Positions 22,625-33,186 of a stretch of 64,000 nt of DNA are shown piece by piece. The DNA comes from Adiantum capillus-veneris (taxonomy: Eukaryota > Streptophyta > Polypodiopsida > Polypodiales > Pteridaceae): the NCBI GenBank assembly GCA_014529385.2, contig CM043964.1:107221587-107285586 (forward strand). The letters are read 5' to 3'. The notes beneath the pieces were generated by a model that saw nothing but the letters and a program-made list of their open reading frames with translations, was not told where the DNA came from and ran no database searches. A program made the translations under genes and the position numbers. Every line of letters begins with the position of its first letter. The first letter of the stretch is position 1.

Positions 22625-22860
22625 AAGTTTTAAACCAACACTTTCGGGAGTATCTTCCTATTTTAACCCTCGTGTTTCTCTCAATCTATCCATCGTTGGA
22701 TTATATTAGGTGATATTGCAAACACTAGCTAATAACCTAAAAGGAATTTTTCTCGGTATCTATATCTCTCTCTGGGTGTATCCTAGCCGAGATAATGTAC
22801 AATCTAGGTCAATAATTTTTTAGCAAAAACAAGTCTTAAAAAATTACATCCACTTTTCAA

Positions 22861-23015
<155 letters not shown>

Positions 23016-24457
23016 GAACACATTGGAAACCCTAGGCCTAAAATAAATGGAACCTTGTGTAAAGGTGGCTCACCTACTGGAAATACTTAACATAGAATGA
23101 GACAAAAGGAATACGTTAACTGTACCGTGAGGCGCATTCCTGATAAGGAGGAGCTCATAGCTGGCATGTTACATGCAGTCTCTCGAGCGCATGGGGGTAT
23201 TGAAAACACCAAAAGGGAAAACGGTGCACTATGCATATAAAAACGCAACGCTACAATATAGCTCATACGCACATACAGAGCACTAACACATGGTACTATC
23301 ATACCCGAATGCTCTCACTTAACCCACTCACGTAGCCGTATCCTCTCACAACATACACATAGGCAAGGAAGTTGCTACCTGGCTCATCTCCTACACAGAA
23401 CGTAAGCCAGCACACACACAAATACATATAGCTAGCAGCTTAGTGCCCCATAGGAGGAACGGCATTGAAGCATCCAAAGAGTGGGATCATTAGCAACTTT
23501 GTGTGGCGACACAGCAACACATAAAGGAGTTGTGCTCCTCATCAGACGTAATCATACACTGTTTTTTTTGCTTTATGTTTTTTGAAAAAAAGAACTCTTG
23601 GCAGTTAAATAGAATGTAAAGTTATGTAAAGTAGACATGGAGTAACTAAGAACAGATAATTGCTTTGCATAGCATACAGTATACTTGTTAAATATGTGTA
23701 TAAAGGGCATAAAATGGGGGAAATATTTGGGGAAAAAAATCCGCATGGTATAAACACTAACCGGAAAGCCATATAGTCCGCATGGTTCAAAAAACTGTAT
23801 CTCATATGCATGACAAAGGACACTAGCTCGGGATACATGGCTAATAGGCAAAAAACAGACCAAACAAGCTTTTAATTTTCCATGCAATAAGATAGAATAC
23901 ACTCTAGGTGGTAGACAGAAGATTATGCAAAAGTAGTAAGCATGGTGTAACATGAATGGTGGTAAATCCATTAACGTACGTCTAATATACCATGGTTTCA
24001 TTTTATTGGGTAAAAAAACACAATCTGAAAGATGGTAAGATTATTGATAAGAAGAGCTTGGCAATATGCATAATAGGTCGTATGTAAACAGGATGTTTTT
24101 TGAACAGTGGTTGACTGAATGTCACATAATGGTAAACATCTGCTCAGGAAATTGTATTTTTGTATGGTCTTTTTTGACAGCCTCACATCGGAAAGCATCC
24201 GAAAAGGTCTCAACACAAAGTGTACGGATGACGACCCCGAGCTCTCAGGTGGACTTTTGGTCTACTGAGAAGATGTTCAACTAGAATTTGGCATAAATTC
24301 TTTTTGAGTCTTTCTAGACATTATAAGTGTTTAAACAAAAGTTACTTATTAGTATTGGTCTTAAACCATTTAGGAAAGTTTGATTTATATTTTTTTTATT
24401 TAAGAACTTGTAAAGTAATTTAATATGGAAATGGTATGTTGACTGGTATGTGCATTG

Positions 24458-24745
24458 AAGAAAATCCTCATGTGAGGCTCCTCCGAGAGGAGGGCAAGTT
24501 TATTTTGAAAAACATGACTAATTACAAACAAAACTCTGGCAAAATTTTGCCAAAAGGAAAAGACTTTCTAAAAATTCAGGATCTAACATAACCATGTCTT
24601 GAAAATTGCGTACATACTTGACTAAGTAGTTCTAGATTTATCATTTGAAAAAAATCCTCATGTGAGGCTCCTACAAAAGGAGGGCTGATCTAATTTTTGA
24701 AAAATGTGTCTACTTACAAACAAAACTCTGTCAAAATTTTGGCAA
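24458..24745 (+). repeat. 190-bp direct repeat, each copy with two adjacent hairpins
   Basis: CCTCATGTGAGG followed by CTCCTCCGAGAGGAGG stands at 24,466-24,493. The first hairpin repeats exactly and the second with changes at 24,656-24,683, 190 bases later. The bases after both copies also match, with ACTTACAAACAAAACTCTG and CAAAATTTTG. Confidence 0.85.
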
Positions 24746-25015
24746 ATTACTAGTGATATATATATTATCCTTTATATAACCCCAAAATGAAGTTCCGCTT
24801 CTAATTTTTTCTATCTCTCTTTCTTTCTCTATCTTTCTCTTTATCCTCTCAGGATCTCATTCTATCCACTTGGAGGGTAGATTTTCCAAAGTCACTTGTA
24901 ATCACTATGCAAAAGGTGATTTCCGCCTGAGTTTTCTCCAGCTACTCTTAAAAGCTAGCATCTAGAGTAGACCACTAATAAACATACTCTGGTTTATGAA
25001 ATTGTACTACAGGGT

Positions 25016-25330
25016 ATGATGCTTTCTATCGGAAGCCAAACTATGGGGATATACAATCCTTTGAGAATGCAAGCCCAAAAACTCGCAGGAGATGCTACTT
25101 ATCCAATGGAAAGCCATGTCCCTCCGCCATATGTGATTTTCTGGAAGGATGCAAATCAAGCTTCATCATCAAATCAGAAACAACCAGTGTACCAGATGAA
25201 ATTATGGTAGAGGAAAGCCTAAAAAACAAACCTATTGTAGAAAATACCGTTAAAAAACGGATCATGCCTGATAGAGAAGCAAAGAGAAAACTCCCTCCAA
25301 ATGCATATAAGGAGAGTGAAGGGGCTTAAG
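25016..25330 (+). CDS. Possible exon, unidentified
   Basis: A frame without its own Met runs about 100 codons from TACTACAG-GG, a plausible splice acceptor, to TAA near 25,330. It includes DAFYRKPNYGDIQSF, CYLSNGKPCPSAICDF and a Lys/Arg-rich end. Cys spacing and low repeat content make it look coding. I do not recognise it, and nothing links it firmly to the reverse transcriptase upstream or to the transposase-like gene downstream. It may be a remnant exon of either. Confidence 0.3.
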
Positions 25331-25625
25331 GCTATGGGACAGCAATAACAAGCAGAATAGACTGTTTGGATACCTGTCTTCCCATCAAGGTTGCCCATGT
25401 TCTAACTAGTTGCTTGTGTTGGATGGTGGCAGGTATAGGTCTATTCTTTCATGGATTTTGAGACTCAATTAGTCTCCTACTAGAACCGAATGTACTAAGA
25501 ATTTTTTAAAATATATATATATTTTTTCTATCGATTTGGTCTTTGTATATTGTCTATTGTCTTTTATGTCTTATCTATTTTGCTCAAGTGTCAATATATG
25601 GTTCTCTAAGAGGGGATATCAAATT

Positions 25626-25628
<3 letters not shown>

Positions 25629-25704
<76 letters not shown>
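25629..25704 (+). repeat. (TC)n microsatellite
   Basis: A pure TC run of about 75 bases ends at GTTCTAGG. Confidence 0.98.
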
Positions 25705-25707
<3 letters not shown>

Positions 25708-26040
25708 CTAGGCGCCAGGCATCCTGCCTCAAAGATGAGTTGTCAAAGCTAAGCTCTTTCTCTCGTTCCGACACAGACCTACAAAAATAGAGAACCAGCA
25801 TCCAACATTATTGCCACTAGCTCCAATGCTGGAAATGGAGCCGTCCTGTGATGTGATGGTAAGCAAATATTATGTGTAGCTACCCACTTCAAATGATGTC
25901 ATTGGTTTGGTTGGTCACATCTATAGTTTTGTGAGGGCATTTGCTCATAGTATGTGTGTATTACAACATCAAGTGTTGACAGCTATACATTTAAATTGAT
26001 TTTAATTAAGTAACATATTATGCACGTCTATAGTTCTCAG

Positions 26041-26755
26041 GAAAAAGAAGAAGAGAGCCACTATAGGCAATGAATTACAACTGCCAAGACCCAGATCTTT
26101 CTCTAATCAGGAAATATGAGAGAGTAAGAAAGAGGAAACAACGGGAGCAGAAACAAATGAAATTTGAGCAACAACATCATGCCCTCAATGATGAGGAGAA
26201 AAAGAAAATCTCCTCCGAGATTGTGAGAGCTTTCAAGAGTAGGACTAAAGGTTTTAGTACAGAAGAAAAGTGGAAATCTGGAATCTTGTTGCTCAACATC
26301 TGCATGTTCGGGCGATCTTGGATGAGTCTTTCGAGGAGGAGGCTGTTGTACATACCACAATTGTATCCAATGTCCGCAGCACACTAGCTACCGTCAAGCA
26401 GCCAGGTTCCAATGAGGAGTTGTTTTTGAAGAATGCAGCATTGCAGATGATGTTGAATTCAAAGGAAAACATGCCTATTGCAAAAATTGTTAGGGTCCTA
26501 AATGTCAATCGTCGCACCTTGCACAAGGCGAGATCATGACAGGCGAAGCCTCATGTTGATGGTCGATTGTTTTCATTGGTTGCATGTCACAAGCAACACT
26601 GTCATAGCCCTATCACTGATGAAATTAAGGAATTGGTCTTCACATTTTGGAAAGTGGAAACTCGCGTTTCACCGAACAAGAAGGATGTTTGTCGAAAGAG
26701 GATGGGGAGGAAAAGGTACATAGAACACCATGTGCACCTCCTAGACGAGCCTCAG
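26041..26755 (+). pseudogene. DFAENY-family transposase-like gene, exon 1 (helix-turn-helix)
   Basis: A plausible acceptor (TTCTCAG) opens the exon. The first 70 codons are strongly basic with coiled-coil character (RKYERVRKRKQREQKQ). After a frameshift near 26,272 the frame continues with SNEELFLKNAALQMML and the helix-turn-helix-like MPIAKIVRVLNVNRRTLHKA. A TGA at 26,537-26,539 interrupts it; then comes ITDEIKELVFTFW to LLDEPQ. The exon ends CTCAG before GTGATC, a good donor in phase 0. The helix-turn-helix in front of a nuclease-like domain (exon 2) is what a DNA transposase would have. Assignment as a transposase is inference. Confidence 0.6.
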
Positions 26756-28383
26756 GTGATCAATTACATACTTGTACCATAACTTATGCATTTTATGTAT
26801 TGCATCTCTAGTGCACAGTTACTTGTATATGATGATCAATAGCATATTGATCTGTAGACTTTTGCTAGTTAGCATATAGACTGTGCTAGTTAGCATATTG
26901 ACTGTGCTAGTTAGCATATGGAGTATGCTAGTTAGCATGTCTTGGGTTCTAAATAGCATACAAATCTAGTTCGTTAACACAATATGTATGCTAATTAACA
27001 TACCTGGTATGCTAGTTAACATACCTAGTATTCTCAATTGCATGATAAGTACACTGTCTAATAGAAAGTGATTATGCTAGTTAGCATATGGAGTTTGCTA
27101 GGTAGCATACGGAGTATGCTAGTTAGCAGGCCTTGAGTTTTAAATAGCATACATAGTTAGTTGGTCAACACAAAAGGTATGCAAGTTAGCACCACTTATG
27201 CTAGTTAACACCTAGTATGCTCACTAGCATGATGGGTATGTTATTTAAGACAAGGGTTATGCTAGTTAGAACTAGCAGCTGGGCTGGGTATGCTAGCTAG
27301 CATGCCTTGTGTTCTAGTCATGGAGTATGCTGGCATATGGAGTATGCTAGTTAGCATGCCTTGTGTTCTATCTAGCATATAAAGTTAGCTAGTAGCACAA
27401 GCTGTATGCTAATTAACATCATTTATGCTAGTTAGCACCTAGCATGCTCAATAGCATGATGGGTGTCCTAATGCGTATACTAGTTAGCATAGTGAGTATG
27501 ATAGTTAGCATATGGAGTATGCTAGTTAGCATATAGACTGTGCTAGTTAGCATATGCACTGTGCTAGTTAGCATATGGAATGTATGTACTAGTTAGCATA
27601 TGGAGTATGCTAGTTAGCATGCCTTGGGTCCTAAATAGCATACAGAGCTAGTTGGTTAACACAATATGTATGCTAATTAACATACCCGGTATGCCAATTA
27701 ACATACCTAGTATGCTCGTTACATACCTAGTATGCTCAATTTCATGATAAGTACGATGTCTAACAGAAAATGATTATGCTAGTTAGCACATGGAGTTTGA
27801 TAGGTAGCATATGGAGTATGCTAGTTACCATGCCTTGAGTTCTAAATAGCATACAAAGTTAGTTGTTCAGCACAAAAAGTATGCAAGTTAACACCACTTA
27901 TGCTAGTTAACAACTAGTATGCTATTTAAGACAAGGGTTATGCTAGTTAGAACTAACAGCTGGGTGGGGTGTGCTAGCTAGCATATGGAGTATACTCGTT
28001 AGCATATGGAGTATGCTGGTTAGCAAGCCTTGTGTTCTACCTAGCATACAGAGTTAGCTAGTTAGCACAAGATGTATGCTAATTAACATAATTTTTGCTA
28101 GCTAATACCTAGTATGCTCAACAGCATGATGGGTGTCCTAATGAGTATGCTAGTTAGCATATGGTCTGTGCTAGTTAGCATGCCTTGTGCTCTACCTAGC
28201 ATACAGAGTTACCTGGTAAACACAAGATATATGATAACTAACACTCTTTATGCTAGTTAACATACGCGGTTGCATGCACATTAGGATGTTGATTGTGCTA
28301 TTTAATACTATGATTTGTTTTCATGAAATTGCTAGATGACCTAGTTAGCAATCTGAATATTGATCATCATTTGGATGTTGCAG
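26756..28383 (+). repeat. Intron filled by a higher-order minisatellite
   Basis: Between a GT donor at 26,756 and a GTTGCAG acceptor ending at 28,383, most of the sequence (about 26,865-28,290) is built on the word ATGCTAGTTAGCAT and variants, usually spaced about 21-22 bases with GGAGT between. A second level exists: the block starting GCCTTGGGTTCTAAATAGC (about 26,940) recurs near 27,621, and CCTAATGCGTATAC (about 27,470) recurs near 28,136. This gives a unit of roughly 670-680 bp present about twice. Both exons join in phase across it. Confidence 0.8.
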
Positions 28384-29308
28384 GTTGAGTTCTTTCGTAG
28401 ATTCAAGGAAAAACATCCACATTGCAAGATTGGCATGAGAATGTTTGAGATGTTGAAGCCATTCTTTTGTAGGCGTCTGAAGGATAGATACACGTGTTGT
28501 TGCAAATACCATGTGCAACTGTCTTTTTTGAAGGACACACTGAACCACATGCACTCTCGTGCTTTTGGGCTGCATAGAGTAGGTTGTGATTGTATATGCA
28601 GTATATGTGCCCCAGGTGAGAACACTAGCAAGGGTTGCTTAGCTTCACATCACACGTTCAAAGATCACACATACATGGGAGTCTGTTCTCTGTCCAAAGC
28701 CCGCAGATGCAGTTTTCCATAGAAGGGAATGCTTGATGGGAGAGTGTTTGACATGTGAATAGGTTGGAATTATGCTGCTTGGAGACAGTAAAGCCAGGTA
28801 ATAGTATTAATGTGAAAGTATTTGCATATGTACAAGCTCAAGACAAGCATGGAAATAGTAACAAAAGAAAAGATCTTTTGCACAAAGAAATGCAATGTTG
28901 AGAGTTTCTTCAACTCTTGAAGACCAAGTTGGAGCTCTTTATCACTCATAACTATGTGGCTCAATGGCAAGGACAACAATTCAAGGATTGCCTTCTTCGG
29001 TTTCTAAACAATGTCGTCGTGTCAGTTGTTGATTTTGCAGAGAATTATGCCTTCAAGGAACAAAATGAGATTCAATCAAAGTATTGGCACTCTAGTCAAG
29101 TAACCATTTTTGTACACTTAACGCACTACCGCAGGGCAGGGGACGTAGTCAAAAGCATACACTTCTTCATATCAAATGACAAGGTGCATGACACGTTGTT
29201 CATGCAACACTGCTTCATGCTACATCGTGACTGGTTACAACAAGAGGGTATCACTCCTAAGCAACATTGGGTGTGGTATGATGGTGCGGCCTCACAGTTC
29301 AAGGGAGG
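28384..29308 (+). pseudogene. DFAENY-family transposase-like gene, exon 2 (Cys-rich region and nuclease-like core), truncated
   Basis: The exon opens VEFFRRFKEKHPHCKIG. It carries a Cys-rich stretch (TCCCKYHVQ, GCDCICSICAPG, then, after a frameshift near 28,690, RRECLMGECLTC) that could bind zinc. The core follows: VVDFAENYAFKEQNEIQ, KYWHSSQVTIFVHLTHY, HFFISNDKVHDTLF and HWVWYDGAASQFKG. Invariant acids in DFAENY and in DGAASQFK could be the first two residues of an RNase H-fold active site. The gene stops at 29,308, where a truncated Gyp-B copy begins. A stop (TGA near 28,896) also interrupts it. I recall similar uncharacterised proteins from other eukaryotes but cannot name a family. Confidence 0.6.
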
Positions 29309-31436
29309 CCTCACCATCCCTTTTTCCACCAATTCATGCACTAACCTCCTCATATCCTCTTGTTGAGCTTGTGAAACTCAATAAGGAGGTTTATTAGGTG
29401 GTTCGCTTCCTAGTAGAAGCTCTATTGCATGGTCAGCATCCCCTCATTTTGGAGGTAGCTCACTAGGGATGGCATCAACAAAAACATCTTGGAATCCATT
29501 TAGGAAATTAGACAACTCTAATTCCTCTTGATTCCCTTTATTGCTACTTGTGAAAACATTAGAATCATTTAAAAATTCTTTAACAAAATTCATATACACA
29601 AAAATAGAGGTTTTCATTGACTTATCAAAAGCAAGCATATTTACTAGGGATATGGTGTTCCCTGAATCATTAGCATCTATGTACATGCTCTTTTCCCTGT
29701 AGGTGAAATAGATTCTCCTTTCAGGGAACTTCATGTTGGCAGCCATGCGGTTGAACCATGGTGCCCCTTGGATAACACTCATGTTGGAGAGGAGAGATTA
29801 AAAAATCTTCTTTGTCAATGTAGCTTTGGACATGAAGCCTAAACTTACCAATCAAGGGAGTAACGGAGGCTTGCTATCCCTTGAAAGTTGTGTCAATAGT
29901 TATAGTATCTCCCATCTCAAAAGCTTGAATGCCCAGCTTAGTGGCCAACTCCATTGATATGAAGTTTTGAGTAGAGCCAGTGTCAAACAAGATGAACGCA
30001 TCATGCTCCCTTACTTTTCCCCAAGCATAGGAATGAGCCTTTGCAATGAGTATCCTCTTTTGGAGATTCAAGCATGGAAGCTCTAGAAGTGTCATTGAGT
30101 ACATTTTTTTTAAGGCAAGAACGATAACCATGTCCTTGCTCCCCACACTTAAAGCATTTATGGTCTTTATGAAAGGCCTCTAATTTTTCGGGAGAGAGCT
30201 TATTTTTACCTTTGTAAGCTCCTTTCTTCTTGGCCTTGTTGTTGTTGGTGTTGGTGTTGGTGTTGCCTTGGGAAGATTTTTGAGCATTGTTCTTCCCTTT
30301 AGCTTCATTTTGATCCTTGTTTTTCATGGGCTTGAAATTTCTTCTCACCCGTTGTTCAAAATTGATCCTTGAAGCAACTATAGTGTGGTTGATGGCTTCA
30401 GTGATAGTGCTAGGCCGTTGTGAGTTGACATACTCAATCATTTCTTCAGGTTATACTGCACAAAATTGTTGATTTTGTTTCGAGAAGGCTATCCTTTGAA
30501 AGATTTTAGCTTTGAGATGTAAATCCCAAAGCTTGTCTACATATTTGTGGATAGACTTGTTGAAGAGCAGCTTCAAGCTCCACCATTTGGTAAGCACTTT
30601 GTCCTTTGCATCGCTTGCAAGAAATTGCTTCATGCTGCAAACTCGTAGAGTTTTCCATGTCTTTGGGGCCTCACCATTGCCACAAAGGCTAGCCCACCAT
30701 TGACGAGCAGATTTTTGGAAGTGCATAGCTACATGGTAAAGCTTAGAGGACTTCGTGAAGCCCTCGTATCCAAAGGCGCATCAAATTGTTGGATGAAGGC
30801 CAATACTTTGTCGGTGGTGCCATCATAGGTGAGAAAAGAGATACTCTTTCCTCCCTCTTTGAATACCTTGAGCTTTTGGGACCTTCGCCATGCAGGGTAA
30901 GTTTTGCAATGTCCTCTCCTCTTGTATTCTCTAGGAGAATAACTATTGCTTTTGTTGGAAGAGGAGGAAGGTGAAGAAGAAGGAGAAGAGGGTGACCTCT
31001 TTCATGCCTTTTTCTTCCTTTGTTTCCTCTCTTTTCTTTTGGAGTGATGAGGAGAAGGACTATGGGTTGACCATTTCCTCTTGGGAGGAGTTGACGATAG
31101 TCTAGACCGCCGTCTTCGTGGAGCTACATCTTCAGAGGAACTTAGGGATTTGCTTCTTTCTCGTTCTTTGGATTCCTCCTCTCTTATGGGAGAGGGTCCT
31201 CCTTTGGGAGTCTCATCAAGAGACCTCCTAAACTCTCTCTCCTCTTGGAGAGAAAGGGAAATCCCATAAGCGTGAAGTTGCTGGGTAACTTCGGCTTGCA
31301 AAGTAGGTTTGCACATAGCTTGGTGCAACCTAGTAACAAGATAATTGATAAACATGGAGGCATCATCATTAGCACCTTCATGTGCAAAATCAATTTTCTC
31401 AATGTTTATTCTACTCTCTTGGTTATTGTGAGCCAT
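29309..31436 (-). pseudogene. gag and protease of the truncated Gyp-B relative
   Basis: Frames at 31,436-31,002, 30,726-30,451, 30,441-30,001, 30,146-29,874 and 29,782-29,444 line up in order with Gyp-B. They include MAHNNQESRIN, the Arg/Ser-rich segment, RQWWASLCGNGEAPKTW, the knuckle CFKCGEQGHGYRSC and a canonical protease site FDTGSTQNFIS. The last is notable because the complete Gyp-B copy has DPGS there. At least four frameshifts or stops separate the pieces. Confidence 0.88.
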
Positions 31437-31837
31437 GCTAATTATAATTATGTGTTTACTTAGTGTATCCTTTGGTAATTCAAAACCTTAGTTGCTACTC
31501 CTCTCAGCCTTTGAAAATAATCACTAAAGTATCTACACCCACGGCTCGAATTGGTTAATTATAGAGAGTAGTGGAGTGGGTATAACATAGCAGAATTGTC
31601 AAGGGATAGCTCCTTTTGAACTTCTTATGGCTCAATAATGGTAAGCCGTAGGCAAGTCTAAAAAGGCCTCATTATTAAGACCAAAACTCTCGAGGTGTGC
31701 ACCATATCCCACATAGTGGGCTCAACAAAATCGATAATAGATCCCAATCTCACTGACCCTAATATAATTAACAAAATCAAACATTAATAGGCTACTTAAG
31801 AACCTCTCTTCTTAAGTAAGAAAAGAGAAACCAAATG

Positions 31838-31849
31838 CTTTGATACCAA
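31838..31849 (-). other. Primer binding site of the truncated Gyp-B relative
   Basis: The minus strand reads TTGGTATCAAAGC, one substitution from the initiator-Met primer site of Gyp-B. Confidence 0.85.
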
Positions 31850-32512
31850 TGTAATGGAAATGACCTATGAACTTTGAGAATAGCGGAATTAAGAGAACTA
31901 GAGTGAGCATTTTTGTGAGATTACTTTGAGAACATAGAGGGTGAACTTAATTGATGGTAGCAACATGACCACAGTACTTAATTAACTTGGCATGAACAAT
32001 ACTTTTGCAAGAGAGAGATTATTAGAAAACATGACAATAGTTGTGGACCGGATTTACTTGGAGCCGGTCCCCCCTCCAAAAGGCGTTTGTATTATGGATT
32101 CTCCCATCAAGAGAGACTTGGTACAATAAAATCTTTGTGTTCCTTGTGACCTTGGTGATTCTATGAAGATGGAAAGCTTCTAATATAACTTTTGCAAAAA
32201 ACAATAACTATCCCAAGGCCTCGAACACCTTTGACGGTGGAGAGAGCTAGCGGGGAATGAGGGTAGGGAAGAGGAAGAAGAATCATTCATAGGAGAAAGA
32301 AATAGTTCCTCACTTATCATCACTTTTTTTGCTTAGCATAGCATAATAGTATAGTAATGAAGATGAAGAATATGGAAAGCTTAAGCATTGAAGCATGGCT
32401 CTTGGTTGGATTTGCATTCCATAGCCAAGAGTGTTGATGTAGGCTCTCAACTTTTCAACAAGCTTCGAGAAGGCATGGAGCTCTTGCACTTTTCACTTCA
32501 CACAATGAGAGA

Positions 32513-32565
<53 letters not shown>

Positions 32566-33186
32566 TGAGTATACCCCCTCTCAAGCTTGGTCCATTCAAG
32601 CACTTAGTCAATTAAGCATGGAAACCGTTTATGCCTCTTGAGAGTTTATCTTTGAATTGAACACTTCAAGAACCTTAGTCATTTAAGCATGAGAATCACC
32701 TCAAGCTTGGGCAAGGTTCCCACAAACGCTTTAAGAACTTTAGTTAGCAAGTCGACAAGTGCCTCATGCTTGGGGAGGATTCCCACCTCAAGGTTTGCCC
32801 TAGCTTGCGTAAGGTCAAAGGAATTTTTAACACTAAGTTTTGAAGGTCTTTAATGAAGCTAACCCTAAGGTTTTTTAAGCTCCATTAGATGCACGTTGCT
32901 CTTTGATAGACTACCTCCTTTTGGACCCCTATTGAGATGTAACCATCTCTCCTCTTGGTCCCTTGTTGAGGTAAATCTAGAAGCACTTATTGCACATTTC
33001 TCTTTGGTAAACCATTTTGGACTCCTATTGAGATGCAACCATTTCTCCTTTAGGGCCCCTGTTGAGATAGCTCTAGAAGCACATATCTATATCCTAACTC
33101 TTGTTCTCCTTTTGTCTTCCCATATTAAATGATCAATTTAAGATGAGAAAATCATTTGTTAAAGTTAGATATTATATTTTATGACA
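31850..33186 (-). repeat. LTR of the truncated Gyp-B relative
   Basis: It starts TGTAATGGAA and ends TTATGACA, as in Gyp-B, but is 1,337 bp long and more diverged. A (GT)n run of about 40 bases lies at 32,514-32,567, at the position where Gyp-B has only GTGTGTGTG and the solo LTR has a 73-base run. Confidence 0.9.

Larger units (their letters stand above)
29309..33186 (-). mobile_element. Truncated Gyp-B relative: 5' LTR, leader, gag and protease only
   Basis: On the minus strand the order is LTR (31,850-33,186), primer site, leader, gag, zinc knuckle and protease. It then ends abruptly at 29,309, at a point matching 12,305 of Gyp-B just before the reverse transcriptase core. The missing part is pol and the 3' LTR. 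Divergence from Gyp-B and many frameshifts show that it is older. It abuts the transposase-like gene with no target duplication visible. Confidence 0.88.

Noticed and set aside
22489-22713. Open frames made of Ser-Leu, Arg-Glu, His-Thr or Cys-Val repeats here and at 25.5, 37.6, 41.5, 60.5, 61.5-62.0 and 63.3-63.6 kb
   Set aside because: They are translations of dinucleotide microsatellites with no unique sequence that looks coding.
23097-23243. Short plus-strand frame starting MRQKEYVNCTVRRIP
   Set aside because: Forty-eight codons with plausible composition but no splice context or recognised family.
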